Translations under genes and position numbers: made by a program | The notes under the pieces: model-generated | The model's input: the letters and a program-made list of their open reading frames with translations, nothing else | The model's database searches: none | Told to the model about the DNA's origin: nothing | Assembly: GCA_002319965.1 (NCBI GenBank) | Contig: DCJQ01000041.1 | Coordinates: 1-47,897, forward strand | Length of the DNA: 47,897 nt | Source of the DNA: Megasphaera sp. UBA1696 | GTDB taxonomy: Bacteria > Bacillota > Negativicutes > Veillonellales > Megasphaeraceae | Direction: 5' to 3' | Shown: one piece after another, positions 41,412 through 47,897 of the stretch | How positions within the stretch are numbered: position 1 is the first letter of the stretch | How the letters are laid out: each line of letters begins with the position of its first letter

Positions 41412-41867
41412 ATGATGAATCTTTCCGGTTTCTGGCTTTGGTACGCTTTGGCATTCGGGGCTACGGCCGCCATTACCTATACCGACGTCAAGGCCTATTG
41501 GATTCCCAATGCTCCCGTTGTCGTCCTGGCAGTCGGCAATATCCTGGCCTTGGGCCTTGGCCTCGTCCGACCGTCGGTCATGGCCGTCAGTGCGACTGTT
41601 TTCTTTTTTCTCCTCCTTTATGGCCTTTGGCCGAACAGTATCGGCAGCGGCGACATTAAACTGGCCTTAGCCCTCTCTCTCGGCTGCCCGGCAGGAGGGG
41701 CCTGGCTGATGACCGTGACGGCTTTCTTGTCTGCGACGGTCATCTCTCTTCTCTGTTGGAGCATAAAGGGGAAGACCATCCTTCCCTTTGGGCCCTTCCT
41801 CCTCTTTGGCTGGTGGCTTTCCCAGGAACTTCACTTTCAGTGGCTTCGCAGCGGTCTCGGCTTATGA
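41412..41867 (+). CDS. Short prepilin peptidase (A24 family, peptidase domain only)
   Basis: Membrane aspartyl protease that cleaves pilin leaders. The 151-residue protein holds only the A24 peptidase domain. The first catalytic Asp is in TYTDVKAYWIPN and the second in GSGDIKLAL. The N-terminal methylase domain and zinc cysteines of full PilD are missing, so the enzyme may cleave without N-methylating, or resemble CpaA/TadV types. The ATG follows the pilin stop directly (41412, or 41415). The end overlaps the next gene by four bases. Confidence 0.85.
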   Translation: MMNLSGFWLWYALAFGATAAITYTDVKAYWIPNAPVVVLAVGNILALGLGLVRPSVMAVSATVFFFLLLYGLWPNSIGSGDIKLALALSLGCPAGGAWLMTVTAFLSATVISLLCWSIKGKTILPFGPFLLFGWWLSQELHFQWLRSGLGL

Positions 41868-42289
41868 AGAGACGCAATGGATTCATCCAACTGGCAGGGC
41901 TGTTGGCGGCCCTATTCCTACTCACCATTTATTTGACCTTGGGCCTGAGCAGCAGTCAGTCCCTTCTCCGTCATCAAGCCCTTGACGGCCTCGTGCGGGA
42001 GCTGGTCGTTGATATGGAAATCGCCCGCCAGCACAGCCTTGGCAACAACGTCGGCAAAGATTACTGTAAATTGATGCTGCAAGAGGATCGGTATGTCTTG
42101 CAGCATCGCTATCGGGTGAAGAAAAAAAGGCCTTACCCGCCGGGCATCCGGGTGACGAAAGGAGTGGTGCAGTTTGATGTTTATGGCCGTCCGAAGTATA
42201 AAATGGTGGTCGTCGTCGCTTCTGATGATGAACCGTATGAACGGCGCATCGTCGTGGCGGCTCAGACCGGGCGCATCCGCATCGAGTAG
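41864..42289 (+). CDS. Minor pseudopilin 1 (no Glu5)
   Basis: A 141-residue prepilin-like protein. The leader MKRRNG and cleavage before F-I-Q-L-A are followed by the helix LLAALFLLTIYLTLGL, then a basic beta-rich head (RYRVKKKRPYPPGIRV, ending in GRIRIE) similar in layout to ComGD/GspH pseudopilins. Mature position 5 is Ala instead of Glu. The start at 41864 overlaps the peptidase gene (ATGA). The longer frame lies inside that gene. Confidence 0.75.
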   Translation: MKRRNGFIQLAGLLAALFLLTIYLTLGLSSSQSLLRHQALDGLVRELVVDMEIARQHSLGNNVGKDYCKLMLQEDRYVLQHRYRVKKKRPYPPGIRVTKGVVQFDVYGRPKYKMVVVVASDDEPYERRIVVAAQTGRIRIE

Positions 42290-42704
42290 GAAGAACGGCT
42301 TTTTCTTCCTGGCTGACGGCATGGCAGCCTTCTTTATCGGCGCCGTCCTGCTGCTGACAGCCGGAGCCCTTGCCGTCCAATCCCTGGAGCTGCACCGGCG
42401 GGCGGCCTCTCGCTGTCAGGCGGTCATGATCGGCCGTCAGGCTATGGAACGGTGGAAGGCCGGACTGCCTTTGCCGGATGAGATAGAAGTGGCCGGACAT
42501 CGTTATGGAATCCGGCATCGGCAATATGGCGAGCAACGAGGGTATACGGTATGGGAAGTCGAGGTGGACGATGAAGGTGGCAAACCGTTTTTCTGTCGGC
42601 GCCTGGGGCCGATTCCGCCGAAGGAACGGCTGGATGATGATGGATCTGCTGCTGGCCATGACCTTCGTCGTCCTGACCGTGACGGCCTTCCTGCCCCTGA
42701 TTAG
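42237..42704 (+). CDS. Minor pseudopilin 2, long overlap with the next gene
   Basis: Contains RKNG then F-F-F-L-A-D and a helix GMAAFFIGAVLLLTAGALAV, a pilin-like N-terminus with Ala at position 5 and Asp at 6. The first believable ATG is 42237, giving a 21-residue leader, but no good binding site is seen, so the start is uncertain. The last ~45 codons overlap the next gene in another frame. This C-terminus (RLDDDGSAAGHDLRRP) looks like a shadow of that gene, hinting that the natural stop was lost by frameshift or that the tail is unselected. Confidence 0.55.
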   Translation: MNGASSWRLRPGASASSRKNGFFFLADGMAAFFIGAVLLLTAGALAVQSLELHRRAASRCQAVMIGRQAMERWKAGLPLPDEIEVAGHRYGIRHRQYGEQRGYTVWEVEVDDEGGKPFFCRRLGPIPPKERLDDDGSAAGHDLRRPDRDGLPAPD

Positions 42705-43107
42705 TCAGACTGTGCGCTTTGATCGAAGGGCCCATATTCAAGAGGCCTTATTGCGTCAGGCCGTGAGCATTGAATCTTCGGTGTTCCAAGAATTGGTCTA
42801 CGGTCAGGAATGGGAAGTGTCTCCGGACAGTATTCGTTTTAAAACGCCTCAAGGGAGGCGCAAAGGTTTTTTGGTACACGGGGACGTCCTCTTTGTCCGT
42901 CTCAATGACGGGACGTATCAGCCGCTGACCGGCGGCGTCGGTACGGTCAAGGGCTGCCGTATTCTGATTTACCCTTACGACAGGCGGCCTTTCTTTTCTC
43001 ATGAGGGGCGGGCCATTGCCGTATCCCTTCTTCTCGTAGAGGAAGAAAGCGGGCTGTCCCTGCCGATTACGCTTACGGTAACGTCATTGAATGAAGGAAG
43101 GCGATGA
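42571..43107 (+). CDS. Minor pseudopilin 3 (Asp at position 5)
   Basis: A 178-residue prepilin-like protein. A 20-residue basic leader ends RRRNG; the mature start is W-M-M-M-D with Asp in place of Glu5, then helix LLLAMTFVVLTVTAFLPLI, followed by a head with ComGF/GspJ-like layout. The ATG at 42571 has GAGGTGG just upstream. It overlaps the previous frame by 134 bases and the next gene by four. Codon choice inside the overlap is typical of the chromosome in this frame, so this is the better-supported of the two. Confidence 0.7.
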   Translation: MKVANRFSVGAWGRFRRRNGWMMMDLLLAMTFVVLTVTAFLPLISQTVRFDRRAHIQEALLRQAVSIESSVFQELVYGQEWEVSPDSIRFKTPQGRRKGFLVHGDVLFVRLNDGTYQPLTGGVGTVKGCRILIYPYDRRPFFSHEGRAIAVSLLLVEEESGLSLPITLTVTSLNEGRR

Positions 43108-43520
43108 AGATGCGAAACGGATTCTTTTCTTTTTCGATGACGGCCATGGCCGTCCTGACCTTGTCCCTGGCCATGACGACGGCTTTGTTGGCCGCGAGCA
43201 GCCTGCAGATGGCCGCCATGTATGAAAAAAAAGTTCGCCTGCACTACTTGGCGGACAGTGCCGTTCGTGAAGGGTGGCAGGAGGTACAACAAAATCCCCT
43301 TCCTTATTTTCAACGTCACGCCGTGGCCGTGCCTCAATCGGTGCAGCTGGCCGAAGAGGGAGAAGCGGTCACTGTCGAAGTTCAGGGCGACCGCGGGTAT
43401 TTGCGGGCTCTTGCCGTCGATGAGGCGGCATCGTTAGAACAAACGAGCAGTCTTTTCTTTGAAGTAGTACGGCATGAAGACGGTCAGTATGAACTGCAGC
43501 CGCTTCATTATAGGGATTGA
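43104..43520 (+). CDS. Minor pseudopilin 4 (PilX/ComGG-like)
   Basis: A 138-residue protein. The leader MKMRNG is followed by F-F-S-F-S and the helix MTAMAVLTLSLAMTTALLAA, then LHYLADSAVREGW, a pattern seen in PilX/GspK-type tip pseudopilins. Position 5 is Ser. The ATGA overlap with the previous gene suggests coupling. Confidence 0.7.
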   Translation: MKMRNGFFSFSMTAMAVLTLSLAMTTALLAASSLQMAAMYEKKVRLHYLADSAVREGWQEVQQNPLPYFQRHAVAVPQSVQLAEEGEAVTVEVQGDRGYLRALAVDEAASLEQTSSLFFEVVRHEDGQYELQPLHYRD

Positions 43521-43531
43521 GAGGTGAGGGT

Positions 43532-44278
43532 ATGTGGCAGTGCAGAAATGCCTGTCTGTGGCTGATGGGGCGGACGATTCGCGTTTTAAAACAAACGCGC
43601 AAATGGTACGGCCCCGTCGCCTTTTGTCAAGGCCATACGGAGTGTGAGCGACAATGGAAGAAGGACTGGCTTACTTCTCCCCGAGAGATAGGGGCGAAGG
43701 TTCCCCTGTTATTGGACCGCTATGGCCTGTTTGGCTGGCGTATCCATGTCGTCATCGGCGGCCCGGATATGATATGGAAGCGTATTCCTCTAGCGACAGC
43801 CGATGCGGCCGAAGCCCGGGAGCTCATTCGGGGTGCCGGCTTGCTCGACGAAGAGGGGCAGGCCTATGGCTTTGACCTTGCCTGTCCTGAGAAAAATCGA
43901 GACGGGCTCTATGACTGGATCGTCGGCGCCTATCCGTCAGACTGTATCGAGGCTTTGTGCCGGTCCGTCGTCGATGCCGATGCCGACCTTGCGTCCTTGG
44001 ACCTGCTGCCTGCTTTTTTTGGACGGATCCAATCGGAGGGGCAGGGCTTCCTGTCGTTCCGGGACGAAAAGGTCCTCCATACGGTACATCTGCAAAACGG
44101 CAGGCCCCTGGCCTATGAGCTGCAAGAAGGTGCGCCTCTTTCAGAAGGGGCTTCGCCTTTTATGTGGCAGGGAGACGGGGATACGGAAGGCCGTCCTTTG
44201 TCGCCGTCGGCGGCTGTCGCTCAGGTCATGGAACGGTATGGCCTGTCTCAGGCGACGGCGTCCTTGATTCTGCTGTAA
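43532..44278 (+). CDS. PilM-like cytoplasmic pilus assembly protein
   Basis: A 248-residue soluble protein in the position of PilM (or the GspL cytoplasmic domain) before PilN- and PilO-like genes. Segments such as VPLLLDRYGLFGWRIHVVIG and LDLLPAFFGRI suggest the actin-like fold, but sequence motifs are weak, so assignment rests mainly on order and size. GAGGTGAGGG precedes the ATG at 43532; a TTG at 43517 is less likely. Confidence 0.6.
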   Translation: MWQCRNACLWLMGRTIRVLKQTRKWYGPVAFCQGHTECERQWKKDWLTSPREIGAKVPLLLDRYGLFGWRIHVVIGGPDMIWKRIPLATADAAEARELIRGAGLLDEEGQAYGFDLACPEKNRDGLYDWIVGAYPSDCIEALCRSVVDADADLASLDLLPAFFGRIQSEGQGFLSFRDEKVLHTVHLQNGRPLAYELQEGAPLSEGASPFMWQGDGDTEGRPLSPSAAVAQVMERYGLSQATASLILL

Positions 44279-44287
44279 GGGAGCGTG

Positions 44288-44803
44288 GTGAGCGTGAAAT
44301 GCAACTTGATACCGTCTGCTTATCGGCAGACTCGATGCCTTTGGGGAAAGCCCCTTACGCTGGGACTCTTGGGACTGGCCGGACTCTGTTTGGCCGGCGG
44401 AACTTTTTTTCAATACCAAATCGCCCAAGAGAAGCTTTATTATGAAAGGGTGCTCTATCCCATCCAAGGGAGAATCAAAGACCATAACGACCGAATCCGA
44501 GAGGGGCAGGCCTTGGTCGAACGACAGGCCAAAGCGCGGCAGGAGACATCTTTTTCCTGGCCCGTCTTGTTGGTGGACTTGGCTCTTTCCAAGCCCGATA
44601 CGGTCGTTGTCACCAAAGTCAGCGGCCGAGACAAGGGAGCCGTCGTCGAAGGCTTGACGGCAACTCCCGACGGAGCTAGGAAATGGCAGGGCTATTTACA
44701 GGCCGGCGGGCGGTATCAAGCGGCCGTGACCCGCATGCAGCCAAAAGGCGGCGAAGCCGTCCCTTTTTCCTTAGAAGTGAGTTGTCATGAAAAGAATTCT
44801 TAA
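44288..44803 (+). CDS. PilN-like bitopic protein
   Basis: About 171 residues. There is a short cytoplasmic N-terminus with CNLIPSAYR, which resembles the NLLP motif of PilN that binds PilM. One membrane segment follows (about 22-42: LTLGLLGLAGLCLAGGTFF), then a coiled-coil-like stretch and a small periplasmic domain. Starts at one of three clustered GTG codons (44285, 44288, 44294) after AAGGGAG; 44288 is a compromise. Overlaps the next gene by 17 bases. Confidence 0.65.
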   Translation: MSVKCNLIPSAYRQTRCLWGKPLTLGLLGLAGLCLAGGTFFQYQIAQEKLYYERVLYPIQGRIKDHNDRIREGQALVERQAKARQETSFSWPVLLVDLALSKPDTVVVTKVSGRDKGAVVEGLTATPDGARKWQGYLQAGGRYQAAVTRMQPKGGEAVPFSLEVSCHEKNS

Positions 44804-45263
44804 AGGGCGGGCGTGGTCGCCGTCGTGGATCCTGGCAGCCTTACTATTCATGGCACTCTCGCTTGGCTATGCTTGGATATCGTACTGCTCTTTCGCCGAG
44901 TGGAAAGGTCTTCGCACCCGCCTTCAGGTCTATGCCGATAAAGATTTTTCGCCTTCCGCAGCGGTACCGGCCGAAGGTACCGCCGATATGGAAGCGGCTG
45001 TTTCCAAGCTGATCGACGGCCATGGCCTGACGCTCTTGTCGTGGCATCAGGCCCGGCAGGGAGACGGACAGACCCTGATGCTGGAAGGGTCTTTTGCCTC
45101 GATCCTGTCGTGGCTCAATGACTGGCAGAAAGAAATTCCAAACGGCTCGGTAACGGTCATCGAGTGGGTACCGACGGGCGAATCGACGGTTATTACCGTC
45201 GAAGTGTCCGGCCCTCCGGGACATGCTGTCAAACATAAAAAGATCACGGAGTCCCGTTCTTAG
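44787..45263 (+). CDS. PilO-like bitopic protein
   Basis: A 158-residue protein with one N-terminal membrane segment (about 13-32: SWILAALLFMALSLGYAWI) and a periplasmic domain ending in a ferredoxin-like pattern (LEGSFASILSWLNDWQKEI). This fits PilO/GspM, the partner of PilN. The ATG at 44787 lies inside the previous gene. Last gene of the operon. No pilP or secretin (pilQ) gene follows; a strong terminator does. Confidence 0.65.
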   Translation: MKRILKGRAWSPSWILAALLFMALSLGYAWISYCSFAEWKGLRTRLQVYADKDFSPSAAVPAEGTADMEAAVSKLIDGHGLTLLSWHQARQGDGQTLMLEGSFASILSWLNDWQKEIPNGSVTVIEWVPTGESTVITVEVSGPPGHAVKHKKITESRS

Positions 45264-45358
45264 AGCGGGCAGTACGATTCCTGTCACCATCAGGGAGGCG
45301 GAAGAGGACCTTTTCCAACGGATAGTGTCTTGTAAGACGCCCTTGCTGCAGGCATCTG

Positions 45359-45403
45359 AAAAGGCCACTGACGACTAAATGATTCAGTCGTCAGTGGCCT
45401 TTT
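45359..45403. terminator. Strong bidirectional terminator at the end of the pilus operon
   Basis: AAAAGGCCACTGACGACT and its exact complement AGTCGTCAGTGGCCTTTT form an 18-pair stem around a nine-base loop, with T-runs on both strands. It lies between the pilus operon and the convergent small gene. Confidence 0.92.
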
Positions 45404-45478
45404 GTCGTAAAAGATCAGAAGTCGGATTTCGGATACATAAATCAGTCTCTATCCGGTCCGAATCGATACGCCGATTTG

Positions 45479-45916
45479 TCAGTCGCCCCAGTCCATCATA
45501 TGGTCGATAAAGGTGTCGATCCGGTCACGTTGGCGCTCTTCCGGAGTTTTTTCCCGGGGAGCCGCAAGGCACGGACCGTGGTGATGGTGGATACCGCGGC
45601 GCCCGTCCTGGCGATAGTGGGGATAGTAAGGCAGGGTATCCTGATGGAAGAAGGTTTCCCGGTTGTATGTTTGAACGGTTTTATTGTACTGGTCGACGGC
45701 ATCTCTCCGCCGGGCCAGGAGTTCGTCGATTTGTTTATCGACGTCGCGGACATAGGTGTCCAAATCTTTCCGATAGGCGTCCATTTCGGAACGGCTGGCC
45801 ATTTCTGCCGAGAAGGGCTCATGGCTGCTGGAAAAACGTTCTTTGGCATCTGCGCCGAGGGGCAGGGCCATTGCCAGGGAGGCTAGGATGGCAATCGACA
45901 TCATTTTTTTTGACAT
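45479..45916 (-). CDS. Small exported hypothetical protein
   Basis: A 145-residue protein with a clear Sec signal (MSKKMMSIAILASLAMALPLG, cleavage near ADA). A charged helical segment follows, likely a coiled coil (about 45-85: DLDTYVRDVDKQIDELLARR), and a histidine-rich patch (HHHH at about 114-117). No family recognised. It is presumably periplasmic; the His patch might bind metal. AAGGAG lies upstream of the ATG at 45916 and a good promoter precedes it. It converges with the pilus operon. Confidence 0.75.
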   Translation of the reverse strand: MSKKMMSIAILASLAMALPLGADAKERFSSSHEPFSAEMASRSEMDAYRKDLDTYVRDVDKQIDELLARRRDAVDQYNKTVQTYNRETFFHQDTLPYYPHYRQDGRRGIHHHHGPCLAAPREKTPEERQRDRIDTFIDHMMDWGD

Positions 45917-45953
45917 AGCGTGTAGTCTCCTTTTTTACATAAAATACATAATC

Positions 45954-45983
45954 ATTATACCTTATTTTTACACTGAACCTCAA
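45954..45983 (-). promoter_or_regulatory. Promoter of the small exported protein gene
   Basis: On the minus strand TTGAGG (45983-45978), an 18-base spacer and TATAAT (45959-45954). The start codon is about 38 bases further on. Confidence 0.65.
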
Positions 45984-46325
45984 GTTCTATTCGGAAGTCA
46001 TGACCATAAGGAAAATCTTTCCGTTTCTTCCCAATCATCTGCCGTCCCAGCTTCGGGGGAGGGCGTTCAAAGCCGCTCCGGCTGATAGAGAATAGGAGGG
46101 CGGCCGGACTTTTCAACCGAATTTTCGGCTGAAGGCATTTTTTTAGAAAAATTTTTCAAAAAAGACTTGACCGGTAGTTAATACCGAATGATAAGATGAG
46201 TTTGTACCTGAGGTGAAAGGCCGGGACAGCCCCGTTTTTAAGCCCTTTCGGAAGGTTCGGTACTTTTTATTGCTGTTACACAGCCCTTGGCTGTTATGGA
46301 TAGAGATTGGATAGGAGACGATGAC
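45984..46325. other. Divergent intergenic region before the alcohol dehydrogenase
   Basis: About 340 bases without a gene. It holds a possible plus-strand terminator (imperfect stem TTTTCAACCGA/TCGGCTGAAGG followed by CATTTTTTT, about 46110-46144) and the MerR-type promoter at 46167-46197. A segment GGGACAGCCCCGTTTTTAAG near 46224 resembles the repeat seen at 13526 and 22454. Confidence 0.5.
46167..46197 (+). promoter_or_regulatory. MerR-type promoter with 19-base spacer and central palindrome
   Basis: TTGACC (46167-46172) and TAAGAT (46192-46197) are 19 bases apart. The palindrome CGGTA-GTTAA-TACCG (46172-46186) lies between them. A 19-base spacer with a dyad between -35 and -10 is the hallmark of MerR-family activators that untwist the DNA. 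No MerR gene is in the window. Confidence 0.65.
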
Positions 46326-47501
46326 ATGGAAAACTTTGTTTTTGAAAATAGTACGAAAGCCTATTTCGGCAAACACTGCGTCGGTCAATACTTGCCGGAA
46401 CTGTTGTCCCATTACGGGAAGAAGGTCATGGTGGCTTATGGCGGCGGTTCCATTAAGCGGACCGGCATTTATGATGAAATCATGGCGATTTTGACCGAGG
46501 CCGGAAAGGACGTCGTCGAATTTTCGGACATCATGGCCAATCCGACCTATGCTAAAGTCCTCGAAGGGGCGAAAATCGCCAAAGAACAGGACGTGGACCT
46601 CATCTTGGCCGTCGGCGGCGGATCGGTCATGGACTGCTGTAAAGCCGTGTCCCTGGCTGCTGTCTATGACGGTGACGTGTGGACTGATTTTTGGGCCAAG
46701 GCCGGGGCTATCGACGTCAAACCGATTTCGTTAGGCATCATCATGACTGTTTCCGGGACGGGCAGTGAAATGAACGGCGGCGCCGTCATTACCAACGAAG
46801 CCTTAAAGATTAAGACCGGCCGCGATTACCCGGCCCTCAACGCTCGATTTGCCCTCCTCGACCCGCTTTATACCTACACCGTTCCCAAGCTGCAGATGAT
46901 TTCCGGAGCCTTTGATTCTTTTACCCACATGATGGAAACGTATTTCAGCGCCCCCGATGTCGATAATGTGTCGGACAGCATTAACGAAGCCCTCATGAAG
47001 AGCGTCGTCCGCAATCTCCGCAGGGCCATCGAAAATCCGCAGGACTATGAAGCCCGCAGCAACTTGGTCTGGCTTTCGACGATGGCTGAAAACCGCATCC
47101 TCAAAATGGGGAAGAAAGGCGATTTCCAAGGCCATATCTTAGAGCACTCTTTGGGTGCCTTTACGGACTGCAATCACGGCTGCGGACTGGCCGTCCTCTT
47201 GCCGGTCTATTACCGCCATATTAAGTCGGCCGGGGCGGAAAAATTTGCCCGCTTTGCCAGCGAAGTATGGGGCATTTCCCCGGAAGGGAAGACGACGGCC
47301 GAACTTGCTAACGACGGCGTCGAAGCCTTGGCGGCCTTCGTGAAGGAAATCGGCCTGCCGACGACCTTGCGGGAACTGGGCATGACGGCTGAGCAAAGAG
47401 ATTGGCTGCCTCAGATTGCCGCGGCCTGCGTTGCCTCGCCGGGCAGTTATAAACATCTCGAAGGTGATGAAATCCTGGCTATCTTTGAAGAAGCCTGGTA
47501 G
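46326..47501 (+). CDS. Iron-containing alcohol dehydrogenase (butanol dehydrogenase/YqhD-like)
   Basis: NAD(P)H-dependent aldehyde reductase of the group III metal-dependent family, 391 residues. The cofactor domain shows AYGGGSIKRTG and VGGGSVMDCCKAV. Metal ligands are in the FDSFTHMMETY region and in the GHILEHSLGAFTDCNHGCG segment. The ATG at 46326 is 7 bases after AGGAGA; a longer frame to 46287 lacks a site. The MerR-type promoter upstream predicts induction by aldehydes or other electrophiles, as for AdhR/YqhD-type systems. An aldo/keto reductase gene follows, suggesting a joint detoxification role. Confidence 0.9.
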   Translation: MENFVFENSTKAYFGKHCVGQYLPELLSHYGKKVMVAYGGGSIKRTGIYDEIMAILTEAGKDVVEFSDIMANPTYAKVLEGAKIAKEQDVDLILAVGGGSVMDCCKAVSLAAVYDGDVWTDFWAKAGAIDVKPISLGIIMTVSGTGSEMNGGAVITNEALKIKTGRDYPALNARFALLDPLYTYTVPKLQMISGAFDSFTHMMETYFSAPDVDNVSDSINEALMKSVVRNLRRAIENPQDYEARSNLVWLSTMAENRILKMGKKGDFQGHILEHSLGAFTDCNHGCGLAVLLPVYYRHIKSAGAEKFARFASEVWGISPEGKTTAELANDGVEALAAFVKEIGLPTTLRELGMTAEQRDWLPQIAAACVASPGSYKHLEGDEILAIFEEAW

Positions 47502-47616
47502 GGTGGTTACCATGCCAATCGTCGCCGTCGTTACCGGCCTTGGCGGATAACCGGGGAGACCTTAGCTTAGACAGATTTTGTGATATTTCATGTTACTAAA
47601 GAAAGGAAGGATTTTT

Positions 47617-47897
47617 ATGAAAACTCGCACTTTAGGAAAAGATTTTACCGTATCGGCCGTCGGCTTAGGCTGCATGGGCATGAGCCACGGCTACGGCCAG
47701 CCGAAAGACGTCCGGGAGATGACGGAATTATTGGCGAAAGCCGTCGATGCCGGCTATACTTTTTTTGATACGGCCGAAGTTTACGGGACGGCTGACGATC
47801 CCCACGCCAACGAAACCTTGTTGGGCCAGGCTTTAAAGCCCTTCCGGGACCGCATCCAGATCGGCACCAAGTTCGGCATCCATTTCGACATGACGTC
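47617..47897 (+). CDS. Aldo/keto reductase (partial, runs off the window)
   Basis: The first 93 codons of an aldo/keto reductase of the AKR13 type. The opening MKTRTLGKDFTVSAVGLGCM is followed by GYTFFDTAEVYG with catalytic Asp and Tyr; QIGTKFGI with the catalytic Lys comes next. AAGGAAGG lies seven bases before the ATG. The 3' end is outside the window. It is about 115 bases downstream of the alcohol dehydrogenase, with no strong terminator between, so probably the same regulon. Confidence 0.88.
   Translation, partial: MKTRTLGKDFTVSAVGLGCMGMSHGYGQPKDVREMTELLAKAVDAGYTFFDTAEVYGTADDPHANETLLGQALKPFRDRIQIGTKFGIHFDMT

Noticed and set aside
47512..47550. A 12-codon frame starting M-P-I-V downstream of the alcohol dehydrogenase, perhaps a tautomerase remnant
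   Set aside because: Too short to support any claim; no further similarity follows the stop.
1..47897. CRISPR arrays, prophage or rRNA genes
   Set aside because: No regularly spaced repeats, phage structural genes or rRNA sequence were seen.

Overview
The window is a continuous bacterial chromosome segment of about 48 kb. Most of it is densely packed with genes strongly biased towards GCC, GTC and GAC codons. Gene content and style suggest a diderm member of the Bacillota (Negativicutes, Veillonellaceae), most likely Megasphaera or a close relative. That assignment rests on gene order, protein style and codon use recognised by eye, not on a search.

Layout. (1) 1-4.8 kb: a leucine operon leuA-leuC-leuD-leuB ending in a hairpin terminator. 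(2) 5.0-13.4 kb: topA, trmFO, hslV, hslU and an RlmI-like methyltransferase, a version of the conserved Bacillota topA-trmFO-hslVU cluster. A TnpB-type insertion element on the minus strand splits topA from trmFO. (3) 13.4-18.4 kb: small units, namely a DsbA-like protein, a self-regulated TetR gene followed by an aldo/keto reductase and a tautomerase that appears to start at ATA, the remnant of a MarR gene with an intact promoter/operator, and a membrane-anchored metallophosphoesterase. (4) 18.5-21.5 kb: an AT-rich accessory island on the minus strand next to tRNA-Leu(UAG). It holds an Abi_2/AbiF HEPN protein preceded by a compact predicted structured RNA with its own promoter and terminator, plus two unrecognised genes. 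(5) 21.6-28.9 kb: an ECF transporter S component, then the cell-wall elongation cluster mreB-mreC-mreD-mrdA-minD-like-rodA. (6) 28.9-37.9 kb: a B12-binding-type radical SAM protein and its DUF2344 partner, an orphan cobalamin methyltransferase, RNase G, a secreted class 3 lipase and the TrkA/TrkH potassium system. (7) 37.9-45.3 kb: a type IV pilus/competence-type operon (two ATPases, platform protein, one canonical pilin, a short prepilin peptidase, four atypical pseudopilins and PilM/N/O-like proteins). (8) 45.4-47.9 kb: a small exported protein, then an iron-dependent alcohol dehydrogenase behind a MerR-type promoter, and the start of an aldo/keto reductase.

The most interesting signals are these. 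The AbiF gene with its predicted RNA partner belongs to the family type proposed as the ancestor of Cas13. The tautomerase has its catalytic proline directly behind an ATA codon. Upstream of the pilus operon, a terminator, a promoter and a ribosome binding site are folded into one ~50-base element. The TnpB element's predicted guide RNA would read into the 3' end of topA. Four minor pseudopilins share an N-G cleavage motif but lack the usual Glu5. All functional statements are inferred from motifs and gene context read by eye.
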